Assembly (NCBI GenBank): GCA_029262875.1
Contig: JAJCYO010000162.1
Location: 1 to 55,752 of the forward strand
Direction of reading: 5' to 3'
DNA: 55,752 bases
Source: Flavobacteriales bacterium
GTDB taxonomy: Bacteria > Bacteroidota > Bacteroidia > Flavobacteriales_E > Vicingaceae
Shown here: positions 32,632 to 41,363 of the stretch, one piece after another
Numbering within the stretch: the first letter of the stretch is position 1
Layout of the letters: every line of letters starts with the position of its first letter
Translations under genes and position numbers: made by a program
Notes under the pieces: generated by a model
Databases searched by the model: none
What the model was told of the DNA's origin: nothing
Seen by the model: the letters and a program-made list of their open reading frames with translations, nothing else

Positions 32632-33690
32632 TTACTTAACTACAACCATTTTCTTTGTAAATCTATTTCCATTACCAATTAAAGAATAGAAATAATTTCC
32701 AGAAGTATAGTCCGTCATGTCAAGAGAAACATTGTAAGAACCTTTTACTTGGTTTCCATATGTTTCATTGTAAACTTCTTTACCAGTCATGTCGTATACT
32801 ACTAAAGTAACATTTTCCATATCCTCGTTTAAGTTATAAGCAATGTTAGCTTCATTAATTACTGGATTTGGATAAGCACTTAATTGCATGTTGTTGTAAA
32901 AATCATGATCTTCTACACCAACAAAGTTATCATCGATAACAGCAAAGATAGCAGCATTGTTATCTAAAGCATTACCAAATAAATCGTTAGTAATGTACCA
33001 GTTACCGTTTACTCCAGCAAGGTGGTAAGTCATTCTAAATCCTTCTCCAAGTTGATCACTTGCAATACCTACTGTATCAGTAGCAGCTTCAATACCGTTA
33101 GCGTTAACCACAGTAATAAAATTAGTTCCACTAATCATTACAGTACTAGCAAAAGCACCATAAGTAAGGCTAAACCAGTTAGTATCTACAGATGCTATTG
33201 GAACTGTAACAGAAGCCAACATCGCGCTTGGTCCAATTTCATCTTGAGCCATTGATCCAGAAGAATTTCCATAAGCCATGTTAGCAGCTGATGACCATAA
33301 TTCAAAATCAGCAGTACCGTTACCAGTAACTTCGTCTTTTCTGTAGAATCCAACTAAGATTCCTTCAATTCCAAAACTTGCAGCACCTAAGTTTAAGTAA
33401 CCTTGACCACAAACATCAATATCATTACCACTAATGTTAGTTCCAAAAACAGATCCACCACCAGTGTAACCGTATAAAGTAACAGTTCCACCTAAAGCAA
33501 ATTCTCCTGGTAACCATTTAGATGCGTTAGGAACCCATCCACATGTATCAGTTGGTACTTTATCGTTTAAGTTTTTAACAGTAGAAATATTTTTAGTTCC
33601 TACAAGCTCAGCATTTCCTTGTTCAGAAACTTGAGCAAATGATGCTGTTGTAAAAATAGCTGCAACAGCTAAAGTGTAAATTTTTTTCAT
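32632..33690 (-). CDS. secreted protein with type A T9SS sorting domain
   Basis: 352 residues. The signal peptide MKKIYTLAVAAIFTTASFAQ is followed by a beta-rich, Thr/Gly/Ala-rich body of about 240 residues with no enzyme motif (CGWVPNASKWLPGEFALGG, VTLYGYTGGGSVFG). The last 75 residues are a Por secretion tail: LSAYPNPVINEANIAYNL, VVYDMTGKEVYN, DYTSGNYFYSLIG and the terminal KKMVVVK. It would cross the outer membrane through the type IX system and be anchored at or released from the surface. Its role is unknown; a structural or adhesive surface protein is plausible. It is flanked by terminators on both sides, so it is probably monocistronic. Confidence 0.88.
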   Translation of the reverse strand: MKKIYTLAVAAIFTTASFAQVSEQGNAELVGTKNISTVKNLNDKVPTDTCGWVPNASKWLPGEFALGGTVTLYGYTGGGSVFGTNISGNDIDVCGQGYLNLGAASFGIEGILVGFYRKDEVTGNGTADFELWSSAANMAYGNSSGSMAQDEIGPSAMLASVTVPIASVDTNWFSLTYGAFASTVMISGTNFITVVNANGIEAATDTVGIASDQLGEGFRMTYHLAGVNGNWYITNDLFGNALDNNAAIFAVIDDNFVGVEDHDFYNNMQLSAYPNPVINEANIAYNLNEDMENVTLVVYDMTGKEVYNETYGNQVKGSYNVSLDMTDYTSGNYFYSLIGNGNRFTKKMVVVK

Positions 33691-33756
33691 AGTTATTAAT
33701 TTTTTATAGTTATTCTACGAAAGTACAAAAAAAACCCTCTAAATGGTGGTAATAGT

Positions 33757-33775
33757 CCGTTGATTTGACCAACGG
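33757..33775. promoter_or_regulatory. inverted repeat upstream of a T9SS cargo gene
   Basis: CCGTTG (33757-33762) and CAACGG (33770-33775), separated by 7 nt, lie about 70 nt upstream of the ATG at 33690. It has no T-run and is too weak to be a terminator. It may be an operator. A degenerate -7 box, TACTTTCG, is at 33725-33718 on the minus strand. Confidence 0.25.
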
Positions 33776-33822
33776 TTAATATTTAAACTAATATGTGATT
33801 ATTTGTTAGAACTAAATACAAT

Positions 33823-33859
33823 AAAAAAAAGGCCCTCTGGAATTTCCAGAGGGCCTTTT
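33823..33859 (-). terminator. intrinsic terminator after the second T9SS cargo gene
   Basis: GGCCCTCTGGA (33831-33841) pairs with TCCAGAGGGCC (33845-33855) around a 3-nt loop. On the minus strand the stem is followed by eight T residues, so it ends the 33879-34940 transcript before the next gene. Confidence 0.92.
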
Positions 33860-33878
33860 AAATAGATTTAAACTATGA

Positions 33879-34940
33879 TTACTCTACAATTAACTTTACA
33901 GTTTTATTGTCAATAGTTAAGAAATAAATTCCTTTGCTATAGTTTGTTAGAGAAATAGTTTCTTTAGTTCTACCAGAAACAGCAACTGATTTGTTAATTA
34001 CTGTTTGTCCAACTACATTTTTAACAGTTAAGTTAACTTGTCCTGAATTTTCAGAAGATAAGTTAATGTTAAATTCACCTGTACTTGGGTTAGGGAAAAC
34101 ATTGAAAGAAAGTGTATTTAATTCTTCGATACCAACTGGTGTTCCTTCAGTAACGTACATTTCATCTAATTGAAGAACATCACCATCATTTGCATCGTGG
34201 TTAAAGAAAACAAACATTCTTGATCCAACAAAAGCATCAGCACTCATAGTATGTAATGTCCAGCTTGTATCAGCTTGGTTATTCGCATTACTAATTTGAG
34301 TTTTTGTGAAATCTGGAGTTAATCCCATAGCAGTAACATCAACAATTCCTTGTGGGTTAGCTGGATCATTTAAGTTAGCCATATCTACTAAATAAACATC
34401 ATAAGAATCAGTCCACATTGGATTGTGCTTATCATGAAATGAGAAAGTATTTCCTACAGTGTTAGCAGGAATAGTAATAGGACCAAAACTCCACCAGTTA
34501 TTAGCTTGTAAAGGAGCTGCACTAAACCATGAAGTAGCTGCAATATAATAAGCACTATCCGTACCAGCAGTTAAATCATTTGGAAAGAAATCTCCACCAG
34601 GAGTTGTGTAAGGAGTTTCTAAAGGATCATCATTGAAAAATGAGAATTGGAACGCATCTCCAGAAGGAGTAGGCCATCCAGCATTACCATAAGCAGTATT
34701 ACCGTCAATATCAGCATTTTCTAATGCGAAATCAGTATTGTCTTGAGCATCCATTAAGAAGAATCCTTCAGAATCAAAATACATTAAACTATCTCCTGCA
34801 GCTTTATCATCAGCAGTTTTAGTTACTTTAAAAGTTTGATTTTTTGTTTGGTGAATAGCAGGGCCATTTCCAGCTTTGTATTGAGCAAAACCAGCAGTGG
34901 CAACCAACGTAGCACCTAAGAATAAGTAGATTTTTTTCAT
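33879..34940 (-). CDS. secreted protein with type A T9SS sorting domain (choice-of-anchor-like body)
   Basis: 353 residues. The signal peptide MKKIYLFLGATLVATAGFAQ is followed by a beta-sandwich-like body (about 50-270): SEGFFLMDAQDNTDF, NNWWSFGPITIP, WTDSYDVYLVD, MFVFFNHDANDGDVLQLDEMYV. This resembles choice-of-anchor or cleaved-adhesin modules. The C-terminal 75 residues are a T9SS tail: LSFNVFPNPSTGEFNINLS, VTVKNVVGQT-like VKNVVGQTV, NYSKGIYFLTI and NKTVKLIVE. It is surface-exposed or released. A good promoter lies upstream and a strong terminator downstream, as for an abundant monocistronic message. It shares the signal-peptide and tail plan with the neighbour at 32632 but the bodies differ. 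Confidence 0.87.
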   Translation of the reverse strand: MKKIYLFLGATLVATAGFAQYKAGNGPAIHQTKNQTFKVTKTADDKAAGDSLMYFDSEGFFLMDAQDNTDFALENADIDGNTAYGNAGWPTPSGDAFQFSFFNDDPLETPYTTPGGDFFPNDLTAGTDSAYYIAATSWFSAAPLQANNWWSFGPITIPANTVGNTFSFHDKHNPMWTDSYDVYLVDMANLNDPANPQGIVDVTAMGLTPDFTKTQISNANNQADTSWTLHTMSADAFVGSRMFVFFNHDANDGDVLQLDEMYVTEGTPVGIEELNTLSFNVFPNPSTGEFNINLSSENSGQVNLTVKNVVGQTVINKSVAVSGRTKETISLTNYSKGIYFLTIDNKTVKLIVE

Positions 34941-34980
34941 AATTACTTTTTTAGTTAGTTATTAAATTAAAATTAAGTAC

Positions 34981-35010
34981 CAAAAATACTAATAATATTT
35001 ATATCAGCAA
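34981..35010 (-). promoter_or_regulatory. -33/-7 promoter of the second T9SS cargo gene
   Basis: On the minus strand TTG (35010-35008), a 19-nt spacer and TATTTTTG (34988-34981) match the Bacteroidota promoter consensus at every fixed base. The leader to the ATG at 34940 is about 35-40 nt. It is the best promoter match in the window. Confidence 0.65.
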
Positions 35011-35064
35011 GGGTTGATACAGTTAAAGGTGAGGATTATAAATAAACGGTAATCTTACGACAAT

Positions 35065-37932
35065 CTAAACTGTTTCTTCCATAAATTCTTCGATGGAAAC
35101 ACAACTACAAATCAAATTTCTATCACCATAAGCATCGTCTGCTCTACCAACAGTTGGCCAGTATTTGGAATCTTTTAACCAAGGCAAAGGAGTTACTGCT
35201 TTTTCTCTAGAATATGGATAGTTCCAATTATCAGAAAGAGCCACTTTAGATGTGTGAGGAGCATTTTTTATAGGATTATTTTCTTTATCCGCATTTCCAT
35301 CAATAATCTCTTGAACTTCTTTTCGAATTGAAATCATAACTTCAATAAAGCGATCTAATTCCTCTTTACTTTCACTTTCTGTTGGTTCAACCATAAGTGT
35401 TCCTGCAACAGGAAAAGAGACTGTAGGAGCATGAAACCCATAATCCATTAAACGTTTCGCAATATCTCCTGCTTCAATACCAGACGCTGCTTTAAAATCC
35501 CTACATTCTAAAATCATTTCGTGCGCTACTCTATCGTTGTTGTTGGTATATAAAATGGAATAGCTATCGGCCAATTTAGATTTTAAGTAATTAGCATTTA
35601 ATATTGCTGTGATGGTTGATTTTTTTAACCCATCTGTACCTAACATCTTAATGTAAGCGTAAGAAATCAAGCAAACATAAGCACTTCCCCAAGGGGCTGA
35701 AGAAACTGCACTAATAGCATTCTCGCCACCAGTTTTTATATGAGGATTAGAAGGTAAAAAGGGAGTTAATTGTTTTGCTACACCGATTGGACCAACTCCT
35801 GGACCACCCCCACCATGTGGAATAGCAAATGTTTTGTGTAAGTTTAAGTGGCAAACATCTGCACCAATGTTTGCAGGATTGGTTAATCCAACTTGAGCAT
35901 TCATGTTCGCTCCATCCATGTAAACTTGCCCGCCATTTGCATGGATAATGTCAGTAATTTCCATAATACTTTCCTCATATACACCGTGTGTAGAAGGATA
36001 AGTAATCATGGTACATGAAAGATTGTCTTTATGTTCTTCAGCTTTTGCTTTTAAATCAGCTACATCAATATTTCCAAGTTCATCACATTTTGTAACTACT
36101 ATTTTCATTCCAGCCATAACTGCACTGGCAGGATTTGTTCCATGGGCTGACGATGGAATTAATGCAATGTCTCTATGGTGATCGCCTCTACTTTCATGGT
36201 AAGCTTTAATAACCAATAACCCAGCATATTCACCTTGAGCACCAGAATTTGGTTGTAGTGAGACAGCATCAAAACCAGTAATTTCTGATAAATCTTTTTC
36301 TAAACCATGTAGCATTTCTTGATAACCTTGAGCTTGATCAATTGGAGCATAAGGGTGAATGTTAGCCCATTCATCCCATCCCAATGGAATCAATTCTGAT
36401 GCGGCATTTAATTTCATCGTACAAGAACCCAACGAAATCATAGAGTGTGTTAAAGAAAGGTCTTTATTTTCTAACCTTTTGATGTAACGCATCATTTCTG
36501 ATTCTGAACGGTAGTTACTAAAAACTTCGTGTTCCATAAAGGTTGATGTTCTCTTTAGGTTAGAAGGAATTCCATCGACCGAATCAGAATTTGAGGCAGA
36601 ACCTCCACTTGCTTCAGCAAAAATTGAAACTATTTTTTCAATGTCAGTTATATTTTCTGTTTCTCCAATATTAATAGAAACATGATCATTATTATAATAA
36701 TTGAAGTTAATTTCATTGTTTAACGCTAATTCTTTGATTTTTGCTTTCACATCTGAAGTAACCTCATAAGTAAGCGTGTCGAAAAACGAATCATTTATTC
36801 TTTTATAGCCTAAAGCATCTATTGAACCTGCCAACTTGCAGGTTAGGGATGTAACATTTCCAGCAATGTTTTGTAATCCTTCAGCACCGTGATAAACAGC
36901 ATACATTCCAGCCATTACAGCTAATAGAACTTGAGCGGTACAAATATTTGAAGTTGCTCGATCTCTTTTAATATGTTGTTCACGAGTTTGTAAAGCCATT
37001 CTTAGTGCTCTATTTCCTTGTGCATCAACAGAAACACCAATAATTCTCCCAGGAATTGCTCTTTTGTATGCTTCTTTAGTTGCAAAATAGGCCGCATGAG
37101 GACCACCATAACCCATAGGTACCCCAAATCGTTGGGTAGAACCAACAACAACGTCAGCGCCCCATTCTCCAGGAGGAGTTAAAAGAGCTAAACTTAAAAT
37201 GTCAGCAGCAGCAATAACTAAGCTTTCATTAGCATGTGCTTTGTCTGCAAAAGATTTGTAATCATTTATTTGCCCTGTAGTATCTGGGTATTGAACGATA
37301 GCCCCAAAAACAGCTTCATTAAACTCGAATGAATTGTAATCTCCAATTATTAATTCTATTCCCAAAGGATTAGATCTTGTTTTTAAAATGTCTATTGTTT
37401 GAGGAAAGCATTGATCAGAAACAAAAAATTGATTAGCTCCAGCTTTTTTTGACGCTCTACTTCTACTGTTGAAAGCTAATATCATTGCTTCGCCAGCAGC
37501 AGTTCCTTCATCCAATAATGAAGAATTGGCCAATTCCATTCCCGTTAAATCGAGCACCATTGTTTGGTAGTTCAATAAGGCTTCTAACCTTCCTTGAGAA
37601 ATTTCTGCTTGATATGGTGTATATGCCGTATACCAACCTGGATTTTCTAATATATTCCTCTTAATTACAGATGGGGTAATTGTATTGTTATACCCTAAGC
37701 CAATATGCGACTTATAGACTTTATTCTTACTTGCTAATGATTTAATGTGTCCAAGATATTCATATTCAGTAAGCGCCTTTTCTAATTCGAGCTCTTTGTC
37801 TAATCTTATTTTCGAAGGGATAGTCTCTTCAATCAATTGATCTAAAGATAAAGCTCCGCAAGCAGAAAGCATACTATCAATATCTTTTCCTCTAGGACCA
37901 ATATGACGACTTGAAAATTTATCTATAACCAT
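35065..37932 (-). CDS. gcvP: glycine dehydrogenase (decarboxylating), glycine cleavage P protein
   Basis: 955 residues, the full-length single-chain P protein with fused P1-like and P2-like halves. The N-terminus has FSSRHIGPRGKDIDSML, and FYTAYTPYQAEISQGRLEALLNY-type sequence lies near residues 95-117. The second half has LTHSMISLGSCTMKLNAASELIPL, DGANMNAQVGLTNPANIGADVCHLNLHKTFAIPHGGGGPGVGPIGV (PLP Lys in the HKTF motif) and SAPWGSAYVCLISYAYIKMLG. It decarboxylates glycine and transfers aminomethyl to the lipoyl H protein. gcvH and gcvT are not in the window, as is common in this phylum. A -7 box lies upstream, and no terminator was recognised downstream. Confidence 0.97.
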   Translation of the reverse strand: MVIDKFSSRHIGPRGKDIDSMLSACGALSLDQLIEETIPSKIRLDKELELEKALTEYEYLGHIKSLASKNKVYKSHIGLGYNNTITPSVIKRNILENPGWYTAYTPYQAEISQGRLEALLNYQTMVLDLTGMELANSSLLDEGTAAGEAMILAFNSRSRASKKAGANQFFVSDQCFPQTIDILKTRSNPLGIELIIGDYNSFEFNEAVFGAIVQYPDTTGQINDYKSFADKAHANESLVIAAADILSLALLTPPGEWGADVVVGSTQRFGVPMGYGGPHAAYFATKEAYKRAIPGRIIGVSVDAQGNRALRMALQTREQHIKRDRATSNICTAQVLLAVMAGMYAVYHGAEGLQNIAGNVTSLTCKLAGSIDALGYKRINDSFFDTLTYEVTSDVKAKIKELALNNEINFNYYNNDHVSINIGETENITDIEKIVSIFAEASGGSASNSDSVDGIPSNLKRTSTFMEHEVFSNYRSESEMMRYIKRLENKDLSLTHSMISLGSCTMKLNAASELIPLGWDEWANIHPYAPIDQAQGYQEMLHGLEKDLSEITGFDAVSLQPNSGAQGEYAGLLVIKAYHESRGDHHRDIALIPSSAHGTNPASAVMAGMKIVVTKCDELGNIDVADLKAKAEEHKDNLSCTMITYPSTHGVYEESIMEITDIIHANGGQVYMDGANMNAQVGLTNPANIGADVCHLNLHKTFAIPHGGGGPGVGPIGVAKQLTPFLPSNPHIKTGGENAISAVSSAPWGSAYVCLISYAYIKMLGTDGLKKSTITAILNANYLKSKLADSYSILYTNNNDRVAHEMILECRDFKAASGIEAGDIAKRLMDYGFHAPTVSFPVAGTLMVEPTESESKEELDRFIEVMISIRKEVQEIIDGNADKENNPIKNAPHTSKVALSDNWNYPYSREKAVTPLPWLKDSKYWPTVGRADDAYGDRNLICSCVSIEEFMEETV

Positions 37933-37962
37933 AGCTGTATGTTTATGTTTTTAAAAGGGTAA

Positions 37963-37970
37963 CAAAAATA
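37963..37970 (-). promoter_or_regulatory. -7 box upstream of gcvP
   Basis: On the minus strand 37970-37963 reads TATTTTTG, an exact TAnnTTTG match 30 nt before the gcvP ATG at 37932. A -33 TTG at the right distance is not evident. No glycine-riboswitch-like structure was recognised in the short leader. Confidence 0.4.
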
Positions 37971-38048
37971 AGAAAATGATGAATATAAAAAACATGCTTT
38001 ACTAACAGTAAAGATAATAATATCAAGAAATTTAACAGGAATTATTGA

Positions 38049-38822
38049 TTAGTGAATTTCGGTGTCTTTTATAGAATTGAATTCGCGTTTCATTTTTGCA
38101 ATTTCTACAATGAGGTTTCGATTTTCCTCGGCACCATTCCCAACAATAATAATGTCAGCACCTGCTTTGTATATTTCATGAGCAGCTTGTGGAGTTCTTA
38201 TCCCTCCACCTATAATTAAAGGACCATTTAAAGCAGATCGAGTTTTTGAAATCATGGTTGTTGAAATACACTTTTTTGCACCACTTCCGCCATCAATATA
38301 AGTTAATTTTAAACCTAAATACTCGCCAGCTAAAGCAGTATTAGCCGCAATTTCAGCGTTGTTATGAGGGATTGGATTGGTATCACTTACATATATAGCT
38401 GTTGTAGTGGTGCCACAATCTACGAGTAAATAACCCGTGGGAATTACTTCTAAATTGGTCTTTTTAATTAATGGCGCAGCAGTTACTTGATGTCCAATTA
38501 AAAACTCAGGATTCCTTCCAGAGATTAAAGAAAGAAAAAGAATGGCATCTGCATAATCGGAAATTTGGTCGGGATTACCAGGGAAAATAATAATAGGTTT
38601 GGAAGAATTTTCTTTAATTAGTCGGGTAGTCTTATTCATATCACCTTGTGTGATGATACTTCCTCCAACAAAAAAATAGTCTACATCGGCTTCATTACAA
38701 ACGTTAATGGTCTTAATTAATTCCCTAACATTTTGCTTGTCTGGGTCTATTAAAACACCAAACATTTTAACCCCATTACTGGTGTTTTTTAGAATAGATT
38801 GATATATACTGTTGTCTTTCAT
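38049..38822 (-). CDS. geranylgeranylglyceryl phosphate synthase family protein (PcrB/GGGPS)
   Basis: 257 residues from the ATG at 38822. A TTG at 38837 would add five residues. TIM-barrel phosphate-binding features are FGVLIDPDKQN, DYFFVGGSIITQG and PIIIFPGNPDQIS. EVIPTGYLLVDCGTTTTAIYV, LKLTYIDGGSGA and PLIIGGGIRTPQAAHEIYKAGADIIIVGNGAEEN follow. This is the GGGPS/PcrB family that forms an ether link between sn-glycerol 1-phosphate and a polyprenyl diphosphate. Bacteroidota members are known to be active enzymes, but their lipid product is not well established. The phosphopantetheinyl transferase gene ends 24 nt upstream on the same strand. Confidence 0.9.
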   Translation of the reverse strand: MKDNSIYQSILKNTSNGVKMFGVLIDPDKQNVRELIKTINVCNEADVDYFFVGGSIITQGDMNKTTRLIKENSSKPIIIFPGNPDQISDYADAILFLSLISGRNPEFLIGHQVTAAPLIKKTNLEVIPTGYLLVDCGTTTTAIYVSDTNPIPHNNAEIAANTALAGEYLGLKLTYIDGGSGAKKCISTTMISKTRSALNGPLIIGGGIRTPQAAHEIYKAGADIIIVGNGAEENRNLIVEIAKMKREFNSIKDTEIH

Positions 38823-38846
38823 TTTAGAGTAGGACAATATTAAGAA

Positions 38847-39458
38847 TTACAGCGTATAAACTAAGATGTAATCTTCAATTTTTTCATGAACCATTGGTAA
38901 ATTTACTTCAAAGTCAGGCATGTTTATTCTACCGTTAAAACCAGCTTTTTTTTCAGAGAAATTTTCAATGAAAAGGTTTTCAATAAAAAGGACTTCTTTT
39001 TTTCCATAATATTTATAAAGGGCTTCTTTAGCTCCCCAATAAAGCGTTAATTGTTCTAATGAAGTAACGTTTTGAAGGTCTAAAGGGTTTAAAAATTTGT
39101 GTTTAATGCGACTCACTTTTTCTGATACCTTTTCGATATCAACCCCACAATGTGTTTTTTTATTAAGCACTATTGCTACAAATTCGTTAGAATGTGAAAT
39201 TGAAATAAACCATTCATTGTCTAAGTGAGGTTTTCCTAAGTCATCATAACTAATGGACGCGTTATCAAAGAAATTACTTAATAATAAACGTGTGGACAAC
39301 CATTGCTTTAAGCGTTGCTTGTTTTGGGTTTGATATATAGCAGACTCATCAAATCCTTTATTAGTAAGCATGTTTAAAAGCTCACCTTCTGTTTCAGTAA
39401 TTTTCCAAATACCAACCATAATAGATGATGAAACGTTTTTTAGCTTATATACAGGCAT
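38847..39458 (-). CDS. 4'-phosphopantetheinyl transferase superfamily protein (Sfp-like)
   Basis: 203 residues. WFISISHSNEFVAIV holds the SHS segment (88-90). HCGVDIEKV (GVDIE at 105-109) is the metal/CoA motif, and LYWGAKEALYKYYG (141-149) is the WxxKEAxYK signature. The length and motif order fit the Sfp-type group rather than the short AcpS. It transfers phosphopantetheine from CoA to carrier-protein serines, probably for fatty-acid synthase ACP and any polyketide-like ACPs. The GGGPS gene follows after 24 nt. ahcY is divergent, with 75 nt between starts. Confidence 0.88.
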   Translation of the reverse strand: MPVYKLKNVSSSIMVGIWKITETEGELLNMLTNKGFDESAIYQTQNKQRLKQWLSTRLLLSNFFDNASISYDDLGKPHLDNEWFISISHSNEFVAIVLNKKTHCGVDIEKVSEKVSRIKHKFLNPLDLQNVTSLEQLTLYWGAKEALYKYYGKKEVLFIENLFIENFSEKKAGFNGRINMPDFEVNLPMVHEKIEDYILVYTL

Positions 39459-39484
39459 TTTAAAAAAGTTATTGTCTTATTCAT

Positions 39485-39492
39485 TAAATTTG
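39485..39492 (+). promoter_or_regulatory. -7 box upstream of ahcY
   Basis: TAAATTTG matches TAnnTTTG exactly, 41 nt before the ahcY ATG at 39534. The nearest TTG (39472-39474) is too close to be a standard -33. The leader is A/T-rich with no SAH-riboswitch-like GC-rich core. Confidence 0.45.
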
Positions 39493-39533
39493 CAGTCCTT
39501 AAAATTATAATAATATTATAAAAACTATAACTA

Positions 39534-40847
39534 ATGAGTACAGAAGTGGAAAAGTTACCTTACAAAGTTAAAGATATATCCCTTGCAGAATGGGGTAGAA
39601 AAGAAATAAAAATAGCTGAAGCAGAAATGCCAGGGTTGATGAGTTTAAGAGAAGAATTTGGAGATTCAAAACCATTAGCTGGAGCTAGAATCGCTGGTTG
39701 TTTGCATATGACAATTCAAACGGCAGTATTAATTGAAACATTGACGGCATTAGGTGCTGAAGTTACTTGGTCATCTTGTAATATATTTTCAACACAAGAT
39801 CAAGCAGCAGCAGCAATTGCTGCTACAGGTGTGCCAGTATACGCATGGAAAGGACTAACTGATGAGGAGTTTGACTGGTGTATCGACCAAACAATCATGG
39901 GATTCAAGGATGGTAAGCCATTAAACTTAATTTTAGATGATGGTGGAGATTTAACAAACATGGTTTTTGATAAATACCCAGAATTATGTGATGGAATTAA
40001 AGGGTTATCTGAAGAAACAACTACTGGAGTTCATAGATTGTACGATAGAATGAAAGCTGGAACATTAGTAATGCCAGCAATTAATGTGAATGATTCTGTT
40101 ACTAAATCTAAATTTGATAACAAATATGGATGTAAAGAGTCTTTAGTTGATGCAATTAGAAGGGCTACTGATGTAATGATGGCTGGAAAAGTTGCTGTTG
40201 TTGCTGGTTATGGTGATGTTGGGAAAGGTTCTGCAGCTTCATTGGCTGGCGCTGGCGCAAGAGTTATTGTTACTGAAATAGATCCTATTTGCGCATTACA
40301 AGCTGCAATGGACGGTTTTGAAGTGAAGAAAATGGATGATGCTTGTCAAGAAGCTAACATTATTGTTACAACAACAGGCAATTTTAACATCATTCAAGGA
40401 AAACATTTTGAAAGCATGAAAGATCAAACGATTGTTTGTAACATTGGTCATTTTGACAATGAAATTGACATGGCTTGGTTGAATGGTAAATATGGTAACA
40501 CGAAAGATACCATTAAACCACAAGTTGATCAGTATGATATTAATGGTAAAACCATTTTTGTATTAGCTGAAGGTAGGTTGGTAAATTTAGGATGTGCAAC
40601 AGGGCACCCTTCTTTCGTAATGAGTAACTCATTTACAAATCAAACATTGGCTCAATTAGAATTGTGGAACAACACTGATGCTTACAAAAATGAAGTGTAT
40701 ATGTTACCAAAACATTTAGATGAAAAAGTAGCAAGATTGCACTTGTCTAAAATTGGGGTTGAGTTAGAAACACTTACACAAGAACAAGCGGATTACATTG
40801 ATGTTAAAATTGAGGGACCATATAAAGTGGATCACTACAGATACTAA
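39534..40847 (+). CDS. ahcY: adenosylhomocysteinase (SAH hydrolase)
   Basis: 437 residues. The substrate domain has [24 protein letters not shown] and [21 protein letters not shown], then [13 protein letters not shown] and [20 protein letters not shown]. The NAD-binding fold has [47 protein letters not shown] follows, and the C-terminus KVDHYRY carries the conserved Lys and Tyr. It splits S-adenosylhomocysteine into adenosine and homocysteine and so supports all methylation. It lacks the roughly 40-residue insertion of some bacterial forms. It is monocistronic, with its own promoter and terminator. Confidence 0.98.
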   Translation: MSTEVEKLPYKVKDISLAEWGRKEIKIAEAEMPGLMSLREEFGDSKPLAGARIAGCLHMTIQTAVLIETLTALGAEVTWSSCNIFSTQDQAAAAIAATGVPVYAWKGLTDEEFDWCIDQTIMGFKDGKPLNLILDDGGDLTNMVFDKYPELCDGIKGLSEETTTGVHRLYDRMKAGTLVMPAINVNDSVTKSKFDNKYGCKESLVDAIRRATDVMMAGKVAVVAGYGDVGKGSAASLAGAGARVIVTEIDPICALQAAMDGFEVKKMDDACQEANIIVTTTGNFNIIQGKHFESMKDQTIVCNIGHFDNEIDMAWLNGKYGNTKDTIKPQVDQYDINGKTIFVLAEGRLVNLGCATGHPSFVMSNSFTNQTLAQLELWNNTDAYKNEVYMLPKHLDEKVARLHLSKIGVELETLTQEQADYIDVKIEGPYKVDHYRY

Positions 40848-40867
40848 AAATTATTTTTAAATATTGA

Positions 40868-40897
40868 AAGCCTCAACGATAGTTGGGGCTTTTTTTA
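40868..40897 (+). terminator. intrinsic terminator after ahcY
   Basis: AAGCCTCAAC (40868-40877) pairs with GTTGGGGCTT (40882-40891), with one G-T wobble and loop GATA, followed by seven T. It lies exactly between ahcY and the convergent lipoprotein gene whose stop is at 40898. Confidence 0.9.
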
Positions 40898-41314
40898 TTA
40901 ATTAAAAATCCGTAACACACTTCCATCGAAAGAAGTTTGGTATTGCTTTAAAGGTAAACTTGCTGGAGCTTTTGTCACCGAACCGTCAGTTAATAAAAAT
41001 TTAGAACCACAACAGTCATCTAATGCAGTGATGTTACTTACATCAACAGAAACTAAGGCACAACTATTGCTCGAATCATAAGTACAATGCCTATCATAAG
41101 CTTTAAATTCATTGGTGGAAACACGGTAAATAATAATTCCTCTTGAACCACCGTTTATATAAGTCCAACCACCAGGAACAGACATTGAAATGTAAGCTGG
41201 ATCATTAACATTGATAGTCACATTAACATTTACCAAGGGAATATTTGAGTTTTCATTTTTACTACAACTCAAAAAGAAGATGGGAATTAATAATATGTAA
41301 AACCATTTTTTCAT
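40898..41314 (-). CDS. Rieske-fold-like lipoprotein lacking canonical cluster ligands
   Basis: 138 residues. The lipoprotein signal ends in FFLSC (C17). The mature domain contains GIIIYRVSTNEFKAYDRHCTYD (H76, C77) and a second Cys at 85, then DDCCGSKFLLTDGSVTKAPASLPLKQY (C101, C102). The second block closely follows the Rieske pattern (GSxFxxxDGxVxxxPAxxPL). The canonical CxH and CxxH pairs are replaced by HC and CC, so a normal [2Fe-2S] cluster with two His ligands is not supported. It could bind another metal, use disulfides, or be a structural relict. It is membrane-anchored in the periplasm or on the outer membrane. Confidence 0.65.
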   Translation of the reverse strand: MKKWFYILLIPIFFLSCSKNENSNIPLVNVNVTINVNDPAYISMSVPGGWTYINGGSRGIIIYRVSTNEFKAYDRHCTYDSSNSCALVSVDVSNITALDDCCGSKFLLTDGSVTKAPASLPLKQYQTSFDGSVLRIFN

Positions 41315-41363
41315 TAGTTAAGGTAAAATTAGTAAATTCGATTTTAATTGAATTAAAACGAAG

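Noticed and set aside
37933-38048. Glycine riboswitch before gcvP
   Set aside because: The leader after the -7 box is about 30 nt, too short and AT-rich for a glycine aptamer.
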